Positions 17,434-26,522 of a stretch of 64,000 nt of DNA are shown piece after piece (position 1 is the stretch's first letter; every line of letters starts with the position of its first letter). The DNA lies in the NCBI GenBank assembly GCA_012270975.1, contig JAAXHH010000141.1, positions 531,089-595,088 of the forward strand. Direction: 5' to 3'. Under the pieces are notes generated by a model. The model did not search any database. It worked only from the letters and a program-made list of their open reading frames with translations, and was not told the DNA's origin. Source of the stretch: Candidatus Latescibacterota bacterium. GTDB taxonomy: Bacteria; JAAXHH01. The position numbers and the translations under genes were made by a program.

Positions 17434-17451
17434 GCAGCCGGCTCCCGTGGA

Positions 17452-19305
17452 TCAGTGTTCCGGGGCCGCCTCGATGATCACCGCGGGCCCCGCGTCCTCC
17501 GGTTCCCTGACCGAGTCGACCATGGCTTCGATTTCCCGGCCGGGTCGGGGGAAAAGCGGCGTTAGCGACAGGGTCACGGCGAAGTTGATCAACATGCCGA
17601 TCGTCCCGATCCCCTGGGGGCTGATGCCGTTGGAAAACAGTCCGAAGGTCCAGGTTTCCATGTTGAAGAACACGCACGCGATGATGTAGAAAGCGGTAAA
17701 ACCGATGCCGGCCACGATACCGCACACAGCAGGCACGGTTCCCACGCGCTTGCTGAAAATGCCCAGGACGATGGCGGGGAAAAAGCTCGCCGTGGCGAGA
17801 CCGAAGGCGAAGGCCACCACCTGGCTGACGAATCCTGGCGGGTAGATGCCGAATACACCGGCCACGATCACGGCTACGCCGATCACGCTCCGGCCCACGG
17901 AAAGGCGTTGGCTCTCGTTCGCGTTGGGCCGCAGTACGCGGTAGTACAGATCGTGGGAAACGCTGGACGAAATGACGAGCAGCAGTCCGCTTGCCGTGGA
18001 CAGGGCCGCCGCCAGGCCGCCGGCCGCGACGAGCGCGATGATCCAGCTGGCCAGTTCGGCCATCTCCGGCGTCGCCAGCACGATGATGTCGCGGTCCGGC
18101 CCGGAAAGGCCCAGGGCCCTTAGGGCCGTGCGTCCATCCGCCCCCTCGGCGCCGTCCGAATCGAGCCACGCCTGGTGGTCGACCTGTACGGAGGACAGTT
18201 CCGCGTGCGACAGGGAACCGCCGCGGAAGATCTCGTTGTCTTCACCGGCCGAATACCGCATGACCTCGTCTCCGTCGTCCATCCACAGGATCAGGCCGGT
18301 CTTCTCCCAGTTTTCGAACCACGAAGGCAGTTCCTGTGCAGTTTTTCCGTTCAGGCTGTCGATCATGTAGTACCGCGCGAAGGCTGCGGTCGCGGGCGCC
18401 GTAAGGTAAAGCAGGGAGATGAACAACAATGCCCAGAAGGCGCTCCAGCGCGCCGCCCGGACCGATTTGACGGTGTAGAACCGGACGAGGACGTGGGGCA
18501 GGCCCGCCGTGCCCACCATCAGCGCGAGGGCCACGCAGAATACGTTTACCTTGTCCCACCCCCCCACGAAGGTGGCCGTATAACTGCTGAATCCAAGGTC
18601 GGTCTGTATCTGGTTCAGTTTCTCCAGCAGGTACACCCCGGTCTCGCCCGCGATGGACGGCTCAAGCGTGCTTCCGAGTCCCGCCTGCGGCAGGGGGCTG
18701 CCCGTGAGCTTGATGCTGATGGCGATGGCGGGGATGAGAAAGGCGGTGATGAGTACCCAGTACTGGGCGACCTGGGTCCACGTGATTCCCTTCATTCCCC
18801 CGAGCGTGGCGTAGATGAAAACAATGGCCATCCCGATGATGACGCCGATATGGATGTCCACTTCGAGAAACCTGCTGAAGACGACACCCACGCCGCGCAT
18901 CTGCCCCGCCACATAGGTAAAGCTGATGAAAATGGCACAGGAGACAGCCACCACGCGCGCCAGGTCCGATGCGTAACGGTCGCCCACGAAGTCCGGCACG
19001 GTGTAGTGGCCGAATTTCCGCAGGTACGGCGCGAGCAGCAGCGCAAGCAGTACGTAGCCGCCCGTCCAGCCCATGAGGTAGACGCCGCCGGCGTACCCCA
19101 TGGTGGAAATCAGGCCGGCCATGGAGATAAAGGAGGCCGCGCTCATCCAGTCGGCGGCCGTGGCCATGCCGTTGGCCGCCGCGGGGACGCCCCGGCCGGC
19201 GACATAGAAGCCCCTGGTGTCCCGGACCCGCGTCCGCCACGCGATGAACAGGTAGAGGCCGAAGGAGAGGGCTACGAAGAAATAGGTCCACGCCTGTACC
19301 GACAT
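17452..19305 (-). CDS. Sodium:solute symporter, large subunit (VC_2705-like)
   Basis: An integral membrane transporter of the SSS family, 617 residues with at least 12 membrane segments. GFYVAGRGVPAAANGMATAADWMSAASFI near residue 35 is the classical SSS core containing sodium-site residues, and GGMKGITWTQVAQYWVL is also typical. A soluble insert at about residues 310-395 contains acidic, DxDGD-like loops (WMDDGDEV, AGEDNEI), a feature of the VC_2705 subfamily that works with a small DUF4212 partner. That partner is encoded 7 bp upstream. Substrate is probably a small organic anion such as acetate; this is not proven. Confidence 0.88.
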   Translation of the reverse strand: MSVQAWTYFFVALSFGLYLFIAWRTRVRDTRGFYVAGRGVPAAANGMATAADWMSAASFISMAGLISTMGYAGGVYLMGWTGGYVLLALLLAPYLRKFGHYTVPDFVGDRYASDLARVVAVSCAIFISFTYVAGQMRGVGVVFSRFLEVDIHIGVIIGMAIVFIYATLGGMKGITWTQVAQYWVLITAFLIPAIAISIKLTGSPLPQAGLGSTLEPSIAGETGVYLLEKLNQIQTDLGFSSYTATFVGGWDKVNVFCVALALMVGTAGLPHVLVRFYTVKSVRAARWSAFWALLFISLLYLTAPATAAFARYYMIDSLNGKTAQELPSWFENWEKTGLILWMDDGDEVMRYSAGEDNEIFRGGSLSHAELSSVQVDHQAWLDSDGAEGADGRTALRALGLSGPDRDIIVLATPEMAELASWIIALVAAGGLAAALSTASGLLLVISSSVSHDLYYRVLRPNANESQRLSVGRSVIGVAVIVAGVFGIYPPGFVSQVVAFAFGLATASFFPAIVLGIFSKRVGTVPAVCGIVAGIGFTAFYIIACVFFNMETWTFGLFSNGISPQGIGTIGMLINFAVTLSLTPLFPRPGREIEAMVDSVREPEDAGPAVIIEAAPEH

Positions 19306-19312
19306 GCGGTGG

Positions 19313-19654
19313 CTATCCTTCCTGTTCCCTGGCTTCGAGTTCCCGTCGATGACGGTCGTCGAGACGGTTCATGAAGAGGCAGTAGGCCAAGATGAGCAGC
19401 ACGAAAACGATGATGCTGCCCTGGTGGGCGAACCAGAAACCCAGGGGAAAACCGGTGCCGGCGATTCGGTACGCGTTGAGTGTGTCCGCGAACAGGATGC
19501 CGGCCCCGAGTCCCGCCAGGGCCCAGAACCCGAGCAGGACGGCCATGAACCGTACGTTCGCCCGCCAGTACCGGCGCAATGCCTCGGCGGTTCTGTGGCC
19601 ACGGGCATCCGGCGGGGCGGTCCCGCTGCCGCCGGTATCCGTTGATACGGCCAT
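19313..19654 (-). CDS. Sodium:solute symporter small subunit (DUF4212)
   Basis: A 113-residue membrane protein with two predicted membrane helices at about residues 36-56 and 72-94 and charged ends. RYWRANVRFMAVLLGFWALAGLGAGI and the FPLGFWFAHQGSIIVFVLLILAYCLFMNRLD stretch are typical of the DUF4212 partner of two-component SSS transporters. The ATG at 19654 has a CGGAGG site 6 bp upstream and was chosen over the ATG at 19672, which lies before this site. The pair shows that the transporter is a complete module inserted among glycan genes. Confidence 0.88.
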   Translation of the reverse strand: MAVSTDTGGSGTAPPDARGHRTAEALRRYWRANVRFMAVLLGFWALAGLGAGILFADTLNAYRIAGTGFPLGFWFAHQGSIIVFVLLILAYCLFMNRLDDRHRRELEAREQEG

Positions 19655-19682
19655 ATCGGTCCTCCGGGTCATCCCGTTCCCA

Positions 19683-20183
19683 TCACGTTTTGACTACGGT
19701 CAGATTCGCCTCGACGTACATGCCGGGCAAGATGAACGCGAGGTACTTCTCCCACCGGCGGGGAAACCAGTTCGCGAGCAGGCTGATGCCCAGCACCCGG
19801 TAGATGTCGCTGAAGATCACCCTGCAGTAGTCCATGCGGAACCGGCCGTCCCTGCACATCTGCGTGATCGTAACGTAGCCGAAATGATGATAGTGGGTCA
19901 GGTCTCCATAGGACAACTGGGAAGAGTAATGGGGCGTGACGATGCGGATCGACGCGCCCGGCCGCGCGATGCGGTATACTTCGTCCATGGCTCGTGCCGG
20001 CCGGCGGATGTGTTCCAGGATGTGAGACATCTCGATGTGATCGAACTGGTGGTCGTCGAAGGGATAGGGATATTCGTCCAGGTCGTGGACCACGTCCACG
20101 TGCGCCGCATCGTTGACATCCACGCCGATGGCACCCTCCAGCTTCCCGAAAGGTCCGCAGCCCAGATCAAGTTTGGTCGCCAT
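19683..20183 (-). CDS. SAM-dependent methyltransferase (class I)
   Basis: A small, 166-residue class I methyltransferase. The SAM-binding motif is KLDLGCGPFGK at the very N terminus, followed by an acidic residue in GVDVND and the post-I region FDHIEMSHILEHI, as in the Methyltransf_11 type. The target may be a sugar or lipid because the gene lies in a glycan island, but nothing in the sequence shows this. A GTG at 20189 is an alternative start. It is the first gene after a sigma70 promoter and probably heads a transcript with the symporter. Confidence 0.8.
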   Translation of the reverse strand: MATKLDLGCGPFGKLEGAIGVDVNDAAHVDVVHDLDEYPYPFDDHQFDHIEMSHILEHIRRPARAMDEVYRIARPGASIRIVTPHYSSQLSYGDLTHYHHFGYVTITQMCRDGRFRMDYCRVIFSDIYRVLGISLLANWFPRRWEKYLAFILPGMYVEANLTVVKT

Positions 20184-20230
20184 GTTCACCCGTTCCCGTG
20201 CCGCTTGAGGCGTTCGCCCGAGCGGGCAAC

Positions 20231-20259
20231 ATGGTACGGGCGAGCCGGGGTCGTGTCAA
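20231..20259 (-). promoter_or_regulatory. Sigma70 promoter before the methyltransferase-symporter-glycosyltransferase run
   Basis: -35 TTGACA (20254-20259), 17-bp spacer, -10 TACCAT (20231-20236) on the minus strand. It would serve the genes from 20183 down to about 12675, which are closely packed. Confidence 0.65.
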
Positions 20260-20285
20260 GTGAATTAGGCCGTTCAGATCCGGGT

Positions 20286-21446
20286 TCAGACCCGGATTAT
20301 CTCGTCCTGTTCGCCGCTGCTGGAATCATCGAGCATGGCGGTGATTTCGCGGCACACCCGGCCCGGCGGGATCTCATCGATCCGTTGGCTGGCGGCATAA
20401 AAGGCACGGTGCCGGGCGCCGGGCGGTTTCCACCAGGCCGGATCGCTGGTGGCGTGGAAGGACAGGGTGGGCGTCTTCACGGCGGCGGCCAGGTGGAGCA
20501 CGCCGGTATCGTTGCATACGAGCAGGTCCGCGGCGTGGATCACGCCCGCGACCTCTCGCAGCGACATGGGCGGTGCGCTATGCAGCGGAGTGGACACGGC
20601 CTTGCGCAGCGCACGCAGCAATTCTTCTTCTCCAGGCGCGGGTATGACCAGAATCCGGGCAGAGAGCCGGTCGGACAGTTCATTGCATACGCGGGCCAGT
20701 TGTCCGACGGGGTATCTTTTTCTCACGTCCCCGGTACCGAAATGAACGGCGACCACGGGTCCGCGGGGACCCGAAGGACCTGCGGCGAGGCCTTCAATCA
20801 CTTCGCGTCCTCCGGTACGCTCGCCCTCGGACATGGCGTAACCATAGGAAAGATCGTCCGTATCCGCGCCTACATGCCGCACCACGTCCAGGTTGCGCTG
20901 AATCTGGTGCCTGGGTCCGGGATCCACGGGTACGTTTATCGTGTAAAACGGATTGTGATCGAGATGATCGAAAGTGGGGGTGGCGGGCCCCATGACCACC
21001 GGAGCGCCGGACAGCCAGGCGATGAGGTCGCTCGAAAAGGAGTGGGAGACCGTATTGAACACGACGGCAAGGTCGACGGGGTCGCGCATGAGATCTACGA
21101 AGGTTCCGATGTCCCGGGGCCGCCACCTCCAGCCGGATTCGTGGAAGACCAGGACTTCGTTTACGTCCGGATTGCCACGGGCCACGGGGTACAGGTAGGC
21201 GCGGACCACGAGGGACAGGTGCGCATCGGGAAACCGCGCGCGCAGCGCCCGGATCGCGGGGGTAGTCAGCAGGAAATCACCGAACTGATCATGCTGGCGG
21301 ATGATCAGGATCCGCCTGATGCCGTCCGGGTCGATCTCACCGGGCGGTGCGCGGCGTTTCCCCAGCGGATGACTGGCCAGCCATTTGAGCACCCGGGTCT
21401 TGAACCGCTTCTCGATTGGATACCACATTATCCGCTGTCCGTCCAT
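20286..21446 (-). CDS. Glycosyltransferase family 9 (heptosyltransferase-like)
   Basis: The third GT9 enzyme in the island, 386 residues. A basic N-terminal extension of about 45 residues precedes the family start ILIIRQHDQFGDFLLTTPAIRAL. The C-terminal LLVCNDTGVLHLAAAVKTPTLSFHATSDP fits the family; the terminal cysteine cluster of the other two copies is absent, so it belongs to a different subgroup. The ATG overlaps the msbA stop by one base (TAATG), a sign of translational coupling with the flippase gene. Confidence 0.86.
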   Translation of the reverse strand: MDGQRIMWYPIEKRFKTRVLKWLASHPLGKRRAPPGEIDPDGIRRILIIRQHDQFGDFLLTTPAIRALRARFPDAHLSLVVRAYLYPVARGNPDVNEVLVFHESGWRWRPRDIGTFVDLMRDPVDLAVVFNTVSHSFSSDLIAWLSGAPVVMGPATPTFDHLDHNPFYTINVPVDPGPRHQIQRNLDVVRHVGADTDDLSYGYAMSEGERTGGREVIEGLAAGPSGPRGPVVAVHFGTGDVRKRYPVGQLARVCNELSDRLSARILVIPAPGEEELLRALRKAVSTPLHSAPPMSLREVAGVIHAADLLVCNDTGVLHLAAAVKTPTLSFHATSDPAWWKPPGARHRAFYAASQRIDEIPPGRVCREITAMLDDSSSGEQDEIIRV

Positions 21447-23353
21447 TACTCCGCAACCAGTTCCTGGTCCCGGAACTGCAGATTGTACAGTTTCCGGTAC
21501 AAGCCATCCTCCCGGATCAACGACCCGTGGACGCCGGTCTGCACGATCCGGCCGCGGTCGACCACGACCACCCGGTCCGCCTTCTGCACCGTCGACAGGC
21601 GATGGGCGATGACCAGGGCCGTCCTCCCTTCCATCAACCGGTCGATGGCCTCCTGGACCAGCAGTTCGGACTCCGTGTCCAGGCTGGAGGTAGCCTCGTC
21701 GAATATGAGGATCTGGGGATCCTTCAGGATGGCCCGGGCGATGGCGATCCGCTGGCGCTGGCCTCCGGAGAGACGCACGCCCCGCTCCCCGAGAAAGGTA
21801 TCGTATCCGTCGGGCAGCTGTTCGATGAAGGAATCCGCGTTGGCGGCGGACGCGGCGGATCGAATCCGGTCCATGGGCGTGGTCTCCACGCCGTAGGCGA
21901 TGTTGTTGCGGACCGTGTCGTTGAACAGGATGACGTCCTGTGTCACGATGCCCATCTTCTCCCGCAGGGAAGCCACGGTGACCGACCGCAGGTCGCGCCC
22001 GTCGATCTCGATGCCCCCGCCGGTCGGATCATAGAACCGGGCGACCAGGTCCACCAGGGTGGACTTGCCTCCCCCGCTGGGCCCCACCAGGGCCACGGTT
22101 TCTCCCGACCGGACCTCGAGGTCGATCTCCTTCAGGGCGGGCCCGGAGGCCTGATCGTACTGGAAGGTAACGCGATTGAAGCGGATTTCCCGCCGGAGGT
22201 CGGGCAGCGGCTGCGCATCCGGTGCGTCCGTGATCTCGGGCGCCGTATCCAGGATCGAGAACACGCGGTCGGCGGCGGCGATCCCTTCCTGGATCCGGTT
22301 GTGTACCTGTCCGAGTTCCTTCACCGGTTTCATCATGGAAAAGAGGGCGAGAAAGAAAGTCAGGAAATCCTCGGGCGCCAACAGGTCGCCTTCCAGGACC
22401 TGCCGCCCCCCGTACCAGAGGATCGCCAGGCCGACGACGCTGCCCAGGATCTCCGTAATGGGGCTCGCCAGGTTGTGCATGTGGGTCAGGCGGAGCAGCG
22501 TGCGGAAGTACTGTTGCGTCTGCCGCTTGAACTTGCCTATTTCGAAACGCTCCATGTTGAAGGCCTTGACCACCCGTACGCCGGCCACCGTCTCCTGGAG
22601 CGTCGAGGTCAGATCGGCCATGGCCTCCTGGGAGGCCGTGCTGCTCCGGCGAAGCCGCCTGCCCACCGTAGTAATTACGAGGACGCTCAAGGGAAGCAGG
22701 ACCAGGGAGACCAGCGTCAACTGCCAGCTCAGGATCAGGAGGATCGCGAGAAAGACCACCACCAGCATGGGTTCCTTGATCAGCGTGCCGAAAGCGGCCG
22801 AGATCGTCCCGTTGATCTTCATTACGTCATAGGATACGCGGGAGATGAGCTCCCCCGTGCGTTCCCGGTGGAAATAGGACAGGGATAGACGGTGCAGGTG
22901 GATATACAGGTGGTTCCTCAGGTCTTTTATGACACCGTTCTCGGCGAAGGCCATCAGGTAGGCCTGCAGGTAGCTGCTGATGTTCTTCAATAGGAGGATG
23001 AACAGGATGATCAGGCACAGGCGTTCGAGGGTCGCCTGTTTGGTCGGCCGGGTGATCAGGTCGCTCGTGCGTTCTTTCAACGACTCCCGCAGGCCCGTCA
23101 TTCCCGTCCGCTGTTCAAGCCGGTTCGCCGAATCCTGCGCCAGGTCGAACTGTCCGGTCTGACCGGCCTGCCCAGGCTGAACGGATTGATCCGTCTGTAC
23201 GGTCTCCTGGCCGAAGAGGGTCTGCAGGAAGGGCAGGGCCACCCAGACCGTGGCGCTGCTGGTGATCGCGAAGCAGGCCATGCAGACCATGGCGCCGGCC
23301 ATGAAGTACCAGTAGGGCTTCACATAGGACAGTATTCGAAGGTACAGGTTCAT
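21446..23353 (-). CDS. msbA: ABC exporter, MsbA-like lipid A flippase
   Basis: A 635-residue half-transporter with membrane domain and ATPase in one chain. About six membrane helices occupy residues 1-330. In the ATPase, Walker A GPSGGGKST lies near residue 425, the ABC signature LSGGQRQR near 527 and Walker B ILIFDEATSS near 551. MsbA moves lipid A with its core across the inner membrane. An unusual hydrophilic insert rich in Gln, Gly and Thr at about residues 48-75 separates the first two helices. Assignment to lipid A rests on the surrounding glycosyltransferases; a general multidrug exporter is the alternative. Confidence 0.86.
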   Translation of the reverse strand: MNLYLRILSYVKPYWYFMAGAMVCMACFAITSSATVWVALPFLQTLFGQETVQTDQSVQPGQAGQTGQFDLAQDSANRLEQRTGMTGLRESLKERTSDLITRPTKQATLERLCLIILFILLLKNISSYLQAYLMAFAENGVIKDLRNHLYIHLHRLSLSYFHRERTGELISRVSYDVMKINGTISAAFGTLIKEPMLVVVFLAILLILSWQLTLVSLVLLPLSVLVITTVGRRLRRSSTASQEAMADLTSTLQETVAGVRVVKAFNMERFEIGKFKRQTQQYFRTLLRLTHMHNLASPITEILGSVVGLAILWYGGRQVLEGDLLAPEDFLTFFLALFSMMKPVKELGQVHNRIQEGIAAADRVFSILDTAPEITDAPDAQPLPDLRREIRFNRVTFQYDQASGPALKEIDLEVRSGETVALVGPSGGGKSTLVDLVARFYDPTGGGIEIDGRDLRSVTVASLREKMGIVTQDVILFNDTVRNNIAYGVETTPMDRIRSAASAANADSFIEQLPDGYDTFLGERGVRLSGGQRQRIAIARAILKDPQILIFDEATSSLDTESELLVQEAIDRLMEGRTALVIAHRLSTVQKADRVVVVDRGRIVQTGVHGSLIREDGLYRKLYNLQFRDQELVAE

Positions 23354-23371
23354 GAAGTAGCCGGGACCGGA

Positions 23372-24517
23372 TCAGGCGGGATGGACCGTTGAAGTGGCAT
23401 AGAGCGCTTCCACGCGGTCGGTCATGGCATCGAGATTGAAGCGCTCCCTGGCCTGCCTGTAACCGTTCTCCGCGATACGCTCGCGCAGACGCTCGTCCGT
23501 CAGCAGCGATTCGACCGACCGCGCGAGCCCATCCGCGTCGCCACCCGGAAAGACCAGGCCCGTCTCGCCTTCCTCCACCGTGTCCAGCGTTCCGTCGGAC
23601 CGGGTCGAAACGCAGGCCACGCCCATGGCCATCGCCTCGATGACGGTCGCGCCGAATCCCTCCGCTCTGGAGGGAAATATAAAAACGTCCATGGCCTTCA
23701 GCAAGGCGGGAATGTCCCGTCTGAAGCCCGTAAAGAGTACGGTCTCAGCGAGATCCAAATCCCGGGCGTACTGTACGATTCCGTCGTGATACGCTTCCTC
23801 CCCGTAACTGGCCGAACCCACGACCAGGAACCGAAGGGGCTTGTCCGGATGACGGTCCCGAAGCATTCGGGCGGCCTGCAGAAACTCCTCGTAACCCTTT
23901 CCCGGGGATACGCGTCCCACGGTGCCCGCCACGACGGCGCCGGCCGGAATACCAAGGGATCGTCTGGTGTCCTCCCGATCGTACCGGGACGGATCGAACC
24001 GGTCCATATCCAGGGCCGGATGGACGGTCACCACGCGGTCCGGTGGGACGGGACAGGTCTCCCGCACGTTCCTGTTCAGCGTCTCCGACACCGTGATGAT
24101 ACGGGAAACCCGTCGATACAGCCAGCGGTGCAGCGGATCTCTCTTCGTCACATAGGAACCGACGTGCTTGGTGAGGAGGATGGGTCCGTGGAATCGCGCC
24201 AGCAGCGCGGCGGGCACCGTCTGCCAGAGGTCGCGCGACAGATGGAGATGGATGATGCCGGGCCGGAAGCGCCGTATGCATCGCTGAAGCGCCCACGTCG
24301 AAGCGGGATTCACATATCCGCCTGCGCGGATGGTCTCAGTCGGGATATCCCGTCCACGTGCTTCCCGGACGATGGAACCCCCAGGGTGGAGCACGAGACG
24401 CACGTCGTGGCCGCGGTCTCTGAGCTTTTCGGACAGGATCGGCACGTGCATCTCCGTGCCGCCCCAGGCCAGGGAGGAACACACCTGCAGAATGCGCGTA
24501 GGCGCCAGACCGGCCAT
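23372..24517 (-). CDS. Glycosyltransferase family 4 (GT-B)
   Basis: The protein, about 381 residues, has two Rossmann-like domains. RILQVCSSLAWGGTEMHVPILSEKLRDRGHDV is the N-terminal acceptor-domain start. The C-terminal donor domain shows GTVGRVSPGKGYEEFL and the EX7E-type motif in FPSRAEGFGATVIEAMAMG, as in retaining GT4 enzymes. The ATG at 24517 follows AAAGGA by 6 bp; the frame extends upstream without a ribosome site. It lies 18 bp before msbA in the same direction. It probably acts in LPS core or O-chain synthesis. Confidence 0.87.
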   Translation of the reverse strand: MAGLAPTRILQVCSSLAWGGTEMHVPILSEKLRDRGHDVRLVLHPGGSIVREARGRDIPTETIRAGGYVNPASTWALQRCIRRFRPGIIHLHLSRDLWQTVPAALLARFHGPILLTKHVGSYVTKRDPLHRWLYRRVSRIITVSETLNRNVRETCPVPPDRVVTVHPALDMDRFDPSRYDREDTRRSLGIPAGAVVAGTVGRVSPGKGYEEFLQAARMLRDRHPDKPLRFLVVGSASYGEEAYHDGIVQYARDLDLAETVLFTGFRRDIPALLKAMDVFIFPSRAEGFGATVIEAMAMGVACVSTRSDGTLDTVEEGETGLVFPGGDADGLARSVESLLTDERLRERIAENGYRQARERFNLDAMTDRVEALYATSTVHPA

Positions 24518-24646
24518 GGGCATTCCTTTTGGCGCTGGAATATCAGACTGGGGACGATTGCGGGTATCCGGGCGGCCCATGTGGTCCGCTCGATCCACTC
24601 GTCCCGCCCGGCCCATGCAGCCCGTAAGGCGCCAGGTCTGCCGGCA

Positions 24647-25633
24647 TCACTTCCACACCTGGTGCCAGGCGCATTCCGTCTGAAAGATGTAGTTGTTGCA
24701 CTGGCTGCAGATTTCGAGTTCGTCGTACCGGTTCTCGATCATCTTCTGGCGGATTTCCTGGATCGGAGCGCCGTTCCAGACTTCCCTGATCGATTGCTTC
24801 GAGACGTCGCCCACCTCTACCTTGAAGTCGAAATCAAGGCAGCAGATGGACACGCGGCCGTCGTTGGCGATGACGAATTCCTCCCAGGGATGCTTGCAGG
24901 GAAAGGTGAAACCGCCGGTGGCCGACGCCTCGGCCTGGTCGCCCACGTTCTTGTCTTCCACGCTGCCCGTCCAGGTAGTATAGCTCTGCACCACCACGTT
25001 GTCGGCGATGGGCTTCCACAGGTCCCGGAACGCCTCGATCTCGTCCTGGGTCTCGGCCATGTTGATGATCGTCACCGTGATTTCCGGTGTCTTGCTGCGG
25101 ACGGACCGTTTCAGTTCCATCAGGTACCGCGCGTTTTCCACCACCTGTTCGTAATCGAGCCCGACACGCACCGCTTCGAAGGTCTCCGCCGTCGCCCCGT
25201 CGATGTCGATGTTGATCTTGTCCAGCCCGCAGTCGATGAGCTCCTGCGCCTTCTGCGGCGTGATCAGGGAACCGTTGGTGCTCACGCTGACCGGCACGCG
25301 GGGCAGTTTTCGCTTCGTATACGCGATCATGTCGACGAGCTTCTTGTTGATGAAGGACTCCCCGAACATGAAGGGTTGTATGAGCCGGATGTACCGGGCG
25401 TTTTCGGCACATTCGTCGATGATCTTGCGGTACAGGTCCATGGACATGTTGCCCTTCTTGCGGCTCAACAGTTCCCGCGGGCACATGATGCAGTCGGCGT
25501 TGCAGTAGCTCGACCCCTCGATGCTGATCACTTCCGGAAACCTCAGCTTCCGCGCTACAATGGAATCCCGCAGGACCCGCTGGAGCGGTTCGTACCGGGA
25601 TGCGGTTTTATACAACGTGTCTTTCAGGCTCAT
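24647..25633 (-). CDS. Radical SAM/SPASM domain protein
   Basis: This 328-residue enzyme has the radical SAM cluster motif CxxxCxxC at Cys44, Cys48 and Cys51. A TIM-barrel core follows, and a C-terminal SPASM-type domain has cysteines in CKHPW, ICCLDF and ICSQCNNY for an auxiliary iron-sulfur cluster. Relatives occur in polysaccharide and LPS clusters and in peptide modification; the substrate is unknown. It is flanked by glycosyltransferases with a 6-bp gap to the upstream gene, so a carbohydrate-linked role is the natural guess. No small precursor-peptide gene was found beside it. Confidence 0.85.
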   Translation of the reverse strand: MSLKDTLYKTASRYEPLQRVLRDSIVARKLRFPEVISIEGSSYCNADCIMCPRELLSRKKGNMSMDLYRKIIDECAENARYIRLIQPFMFGESFINKKLVDMIAYTKRKLPRVPVSVSTNGSLITPQKAQELIDCGLDKINIDIDGATAETFEAVRVGLDYEQVVENARYLMELKRSVRSKTPEITVTIINMAETQDEIEAFRDLWKPIADNVVVQSYTTWTGSVEDKNVGDQAEASATGGFTFPCKHPWEEFVIANDGRVSICCLDFDFKVEVGDVSKQSIREVWNGAPIQEIRQKMIENRYDELEICSQCNNYIFQTECAWHQVWK

Positions 25634-25639
25634 CGGATC

Positions 25640-26515
25640 TCAGTCATCCTTCCAGTTGAATTCCTCGTCACCGCCCCTGATCAGCCGGTTGTAGCCCGGT
25701 TGCCGGGTGTTCACCTCTTCGGTGCGTATGGGCGGGAACATCCGGCCGCCCCGCTTCCTGTACATCCCGTATTCCCAAGTCTTCGCGTATCCGGACATGA
25801 CCGACACCGAGGAAAGCAGGCAGAGCAGAAGTCCCTGCATCCCATCGAGATAACCCCTTTTCACCACGTACATCTTCCAGAACGCGCCCAGGGGGGCGAG
25901 GGCGATGTGCACCCAGGTTATGCTGCGGTCCGGCTGTGCCTTCAGCCGGTTTCTCACCTCGATCGACGTATACTCGTTCAGCTTCTCGATATACTGGTAC
26001 AGACTGGTATACGCATCGTGTATCAGGGGTGAATCAAGACCGCCGGTCGGTCCGTCCACCACGAAAGTTTCGTGTACCTGCGTCCTGGTGACGCTGGTTT
26101 TCGTCCGGCGGAACAACCTGAGCGGCCGGTCGTCTCCCCATCCCGCCGCGTGCCGGATGTGACGGGAGAGAAAGTAGTTCTCCCGCGGAACATGGTAACC
26201 GTCACAGGGCGCGGGCGACGTGAGAAGGCGCCGGATCTCCGACGTCAGGGATTCGCTGAGCCGCTCGTCCGCGTCCAGGTTCAACACCCATTCGGAAACC
26301 GCCCGGTCCAGCGCCTGCTGTTTCTGCTGCCCGCTGCCGCGGCGATCTTCGTCAAACAGCCGGACCTTTTCGTGACGATTGCAGATCTCGACTGTCCCAT
26401 CGGTGCTTCCGCAATCCACCACCACGATTTCATCGGCCCAGGAAACACTTCGCAAACAGGTATCGATATGCGGTTCTTCGTTATAGGTAATGACGATTAC
26501 GGATATGGAATCCAT
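25640..26515 (-). CDS. Glycosyltransferase family 2, WaaE/KdtX-like
   Basis: The third WaaE-like paralogue, 291 residues from the ATG at 26515. It has SISVIVITYNEEPHIDTCLRSVSWADEIVVVDCGSTDGT, the metal-binding LNLDADERLSESL and the C-terminal MYVVKRGYLDGMQGLLLCLLSSVSVMSGYAKTWEY segment. The C terminus is longer than in the other two copies and ends with a polar tail of about 45 residues. The start was set after the stop of the prenyltransferase gene; the longer frame to 26551 would overlap it by 29 bp. Confidence 0.86.
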   Translation of the reverse strand: MDSISVIVITYNEEPHIDTCLRSVSWADEIVVVDCGSTDGTVEICNRHEKVRLFDEDRRGSGQQKQQALDRAVSEWVLNLDADERLSESLTSEIRRLLTSPAPCDGYHVPRENYFLSRHIRHAAGWGDDRPLRLFRRTKTSVTRTQVHETFVVDGPTGGLDSPLIHDAYTSLYQYIEKLNEYTSIEVRNRLKAQPDRSITWVHIALAPLGAFWKMYVVKRGYLDGMQGLLLCLLSSVSVMSGYAKTWEYGMYRKRGGRMFPPIRTEEVNTRQPGYNRLIRGGDEEFNWKDD

Positions 26516-26522
26516 ACACGCG

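Noticed and set aside
18175-19374. Open frame of 399 codons on the plus strand
   Set aside because: Antisense to the sodium symporter gene, which has a clear family sequence.
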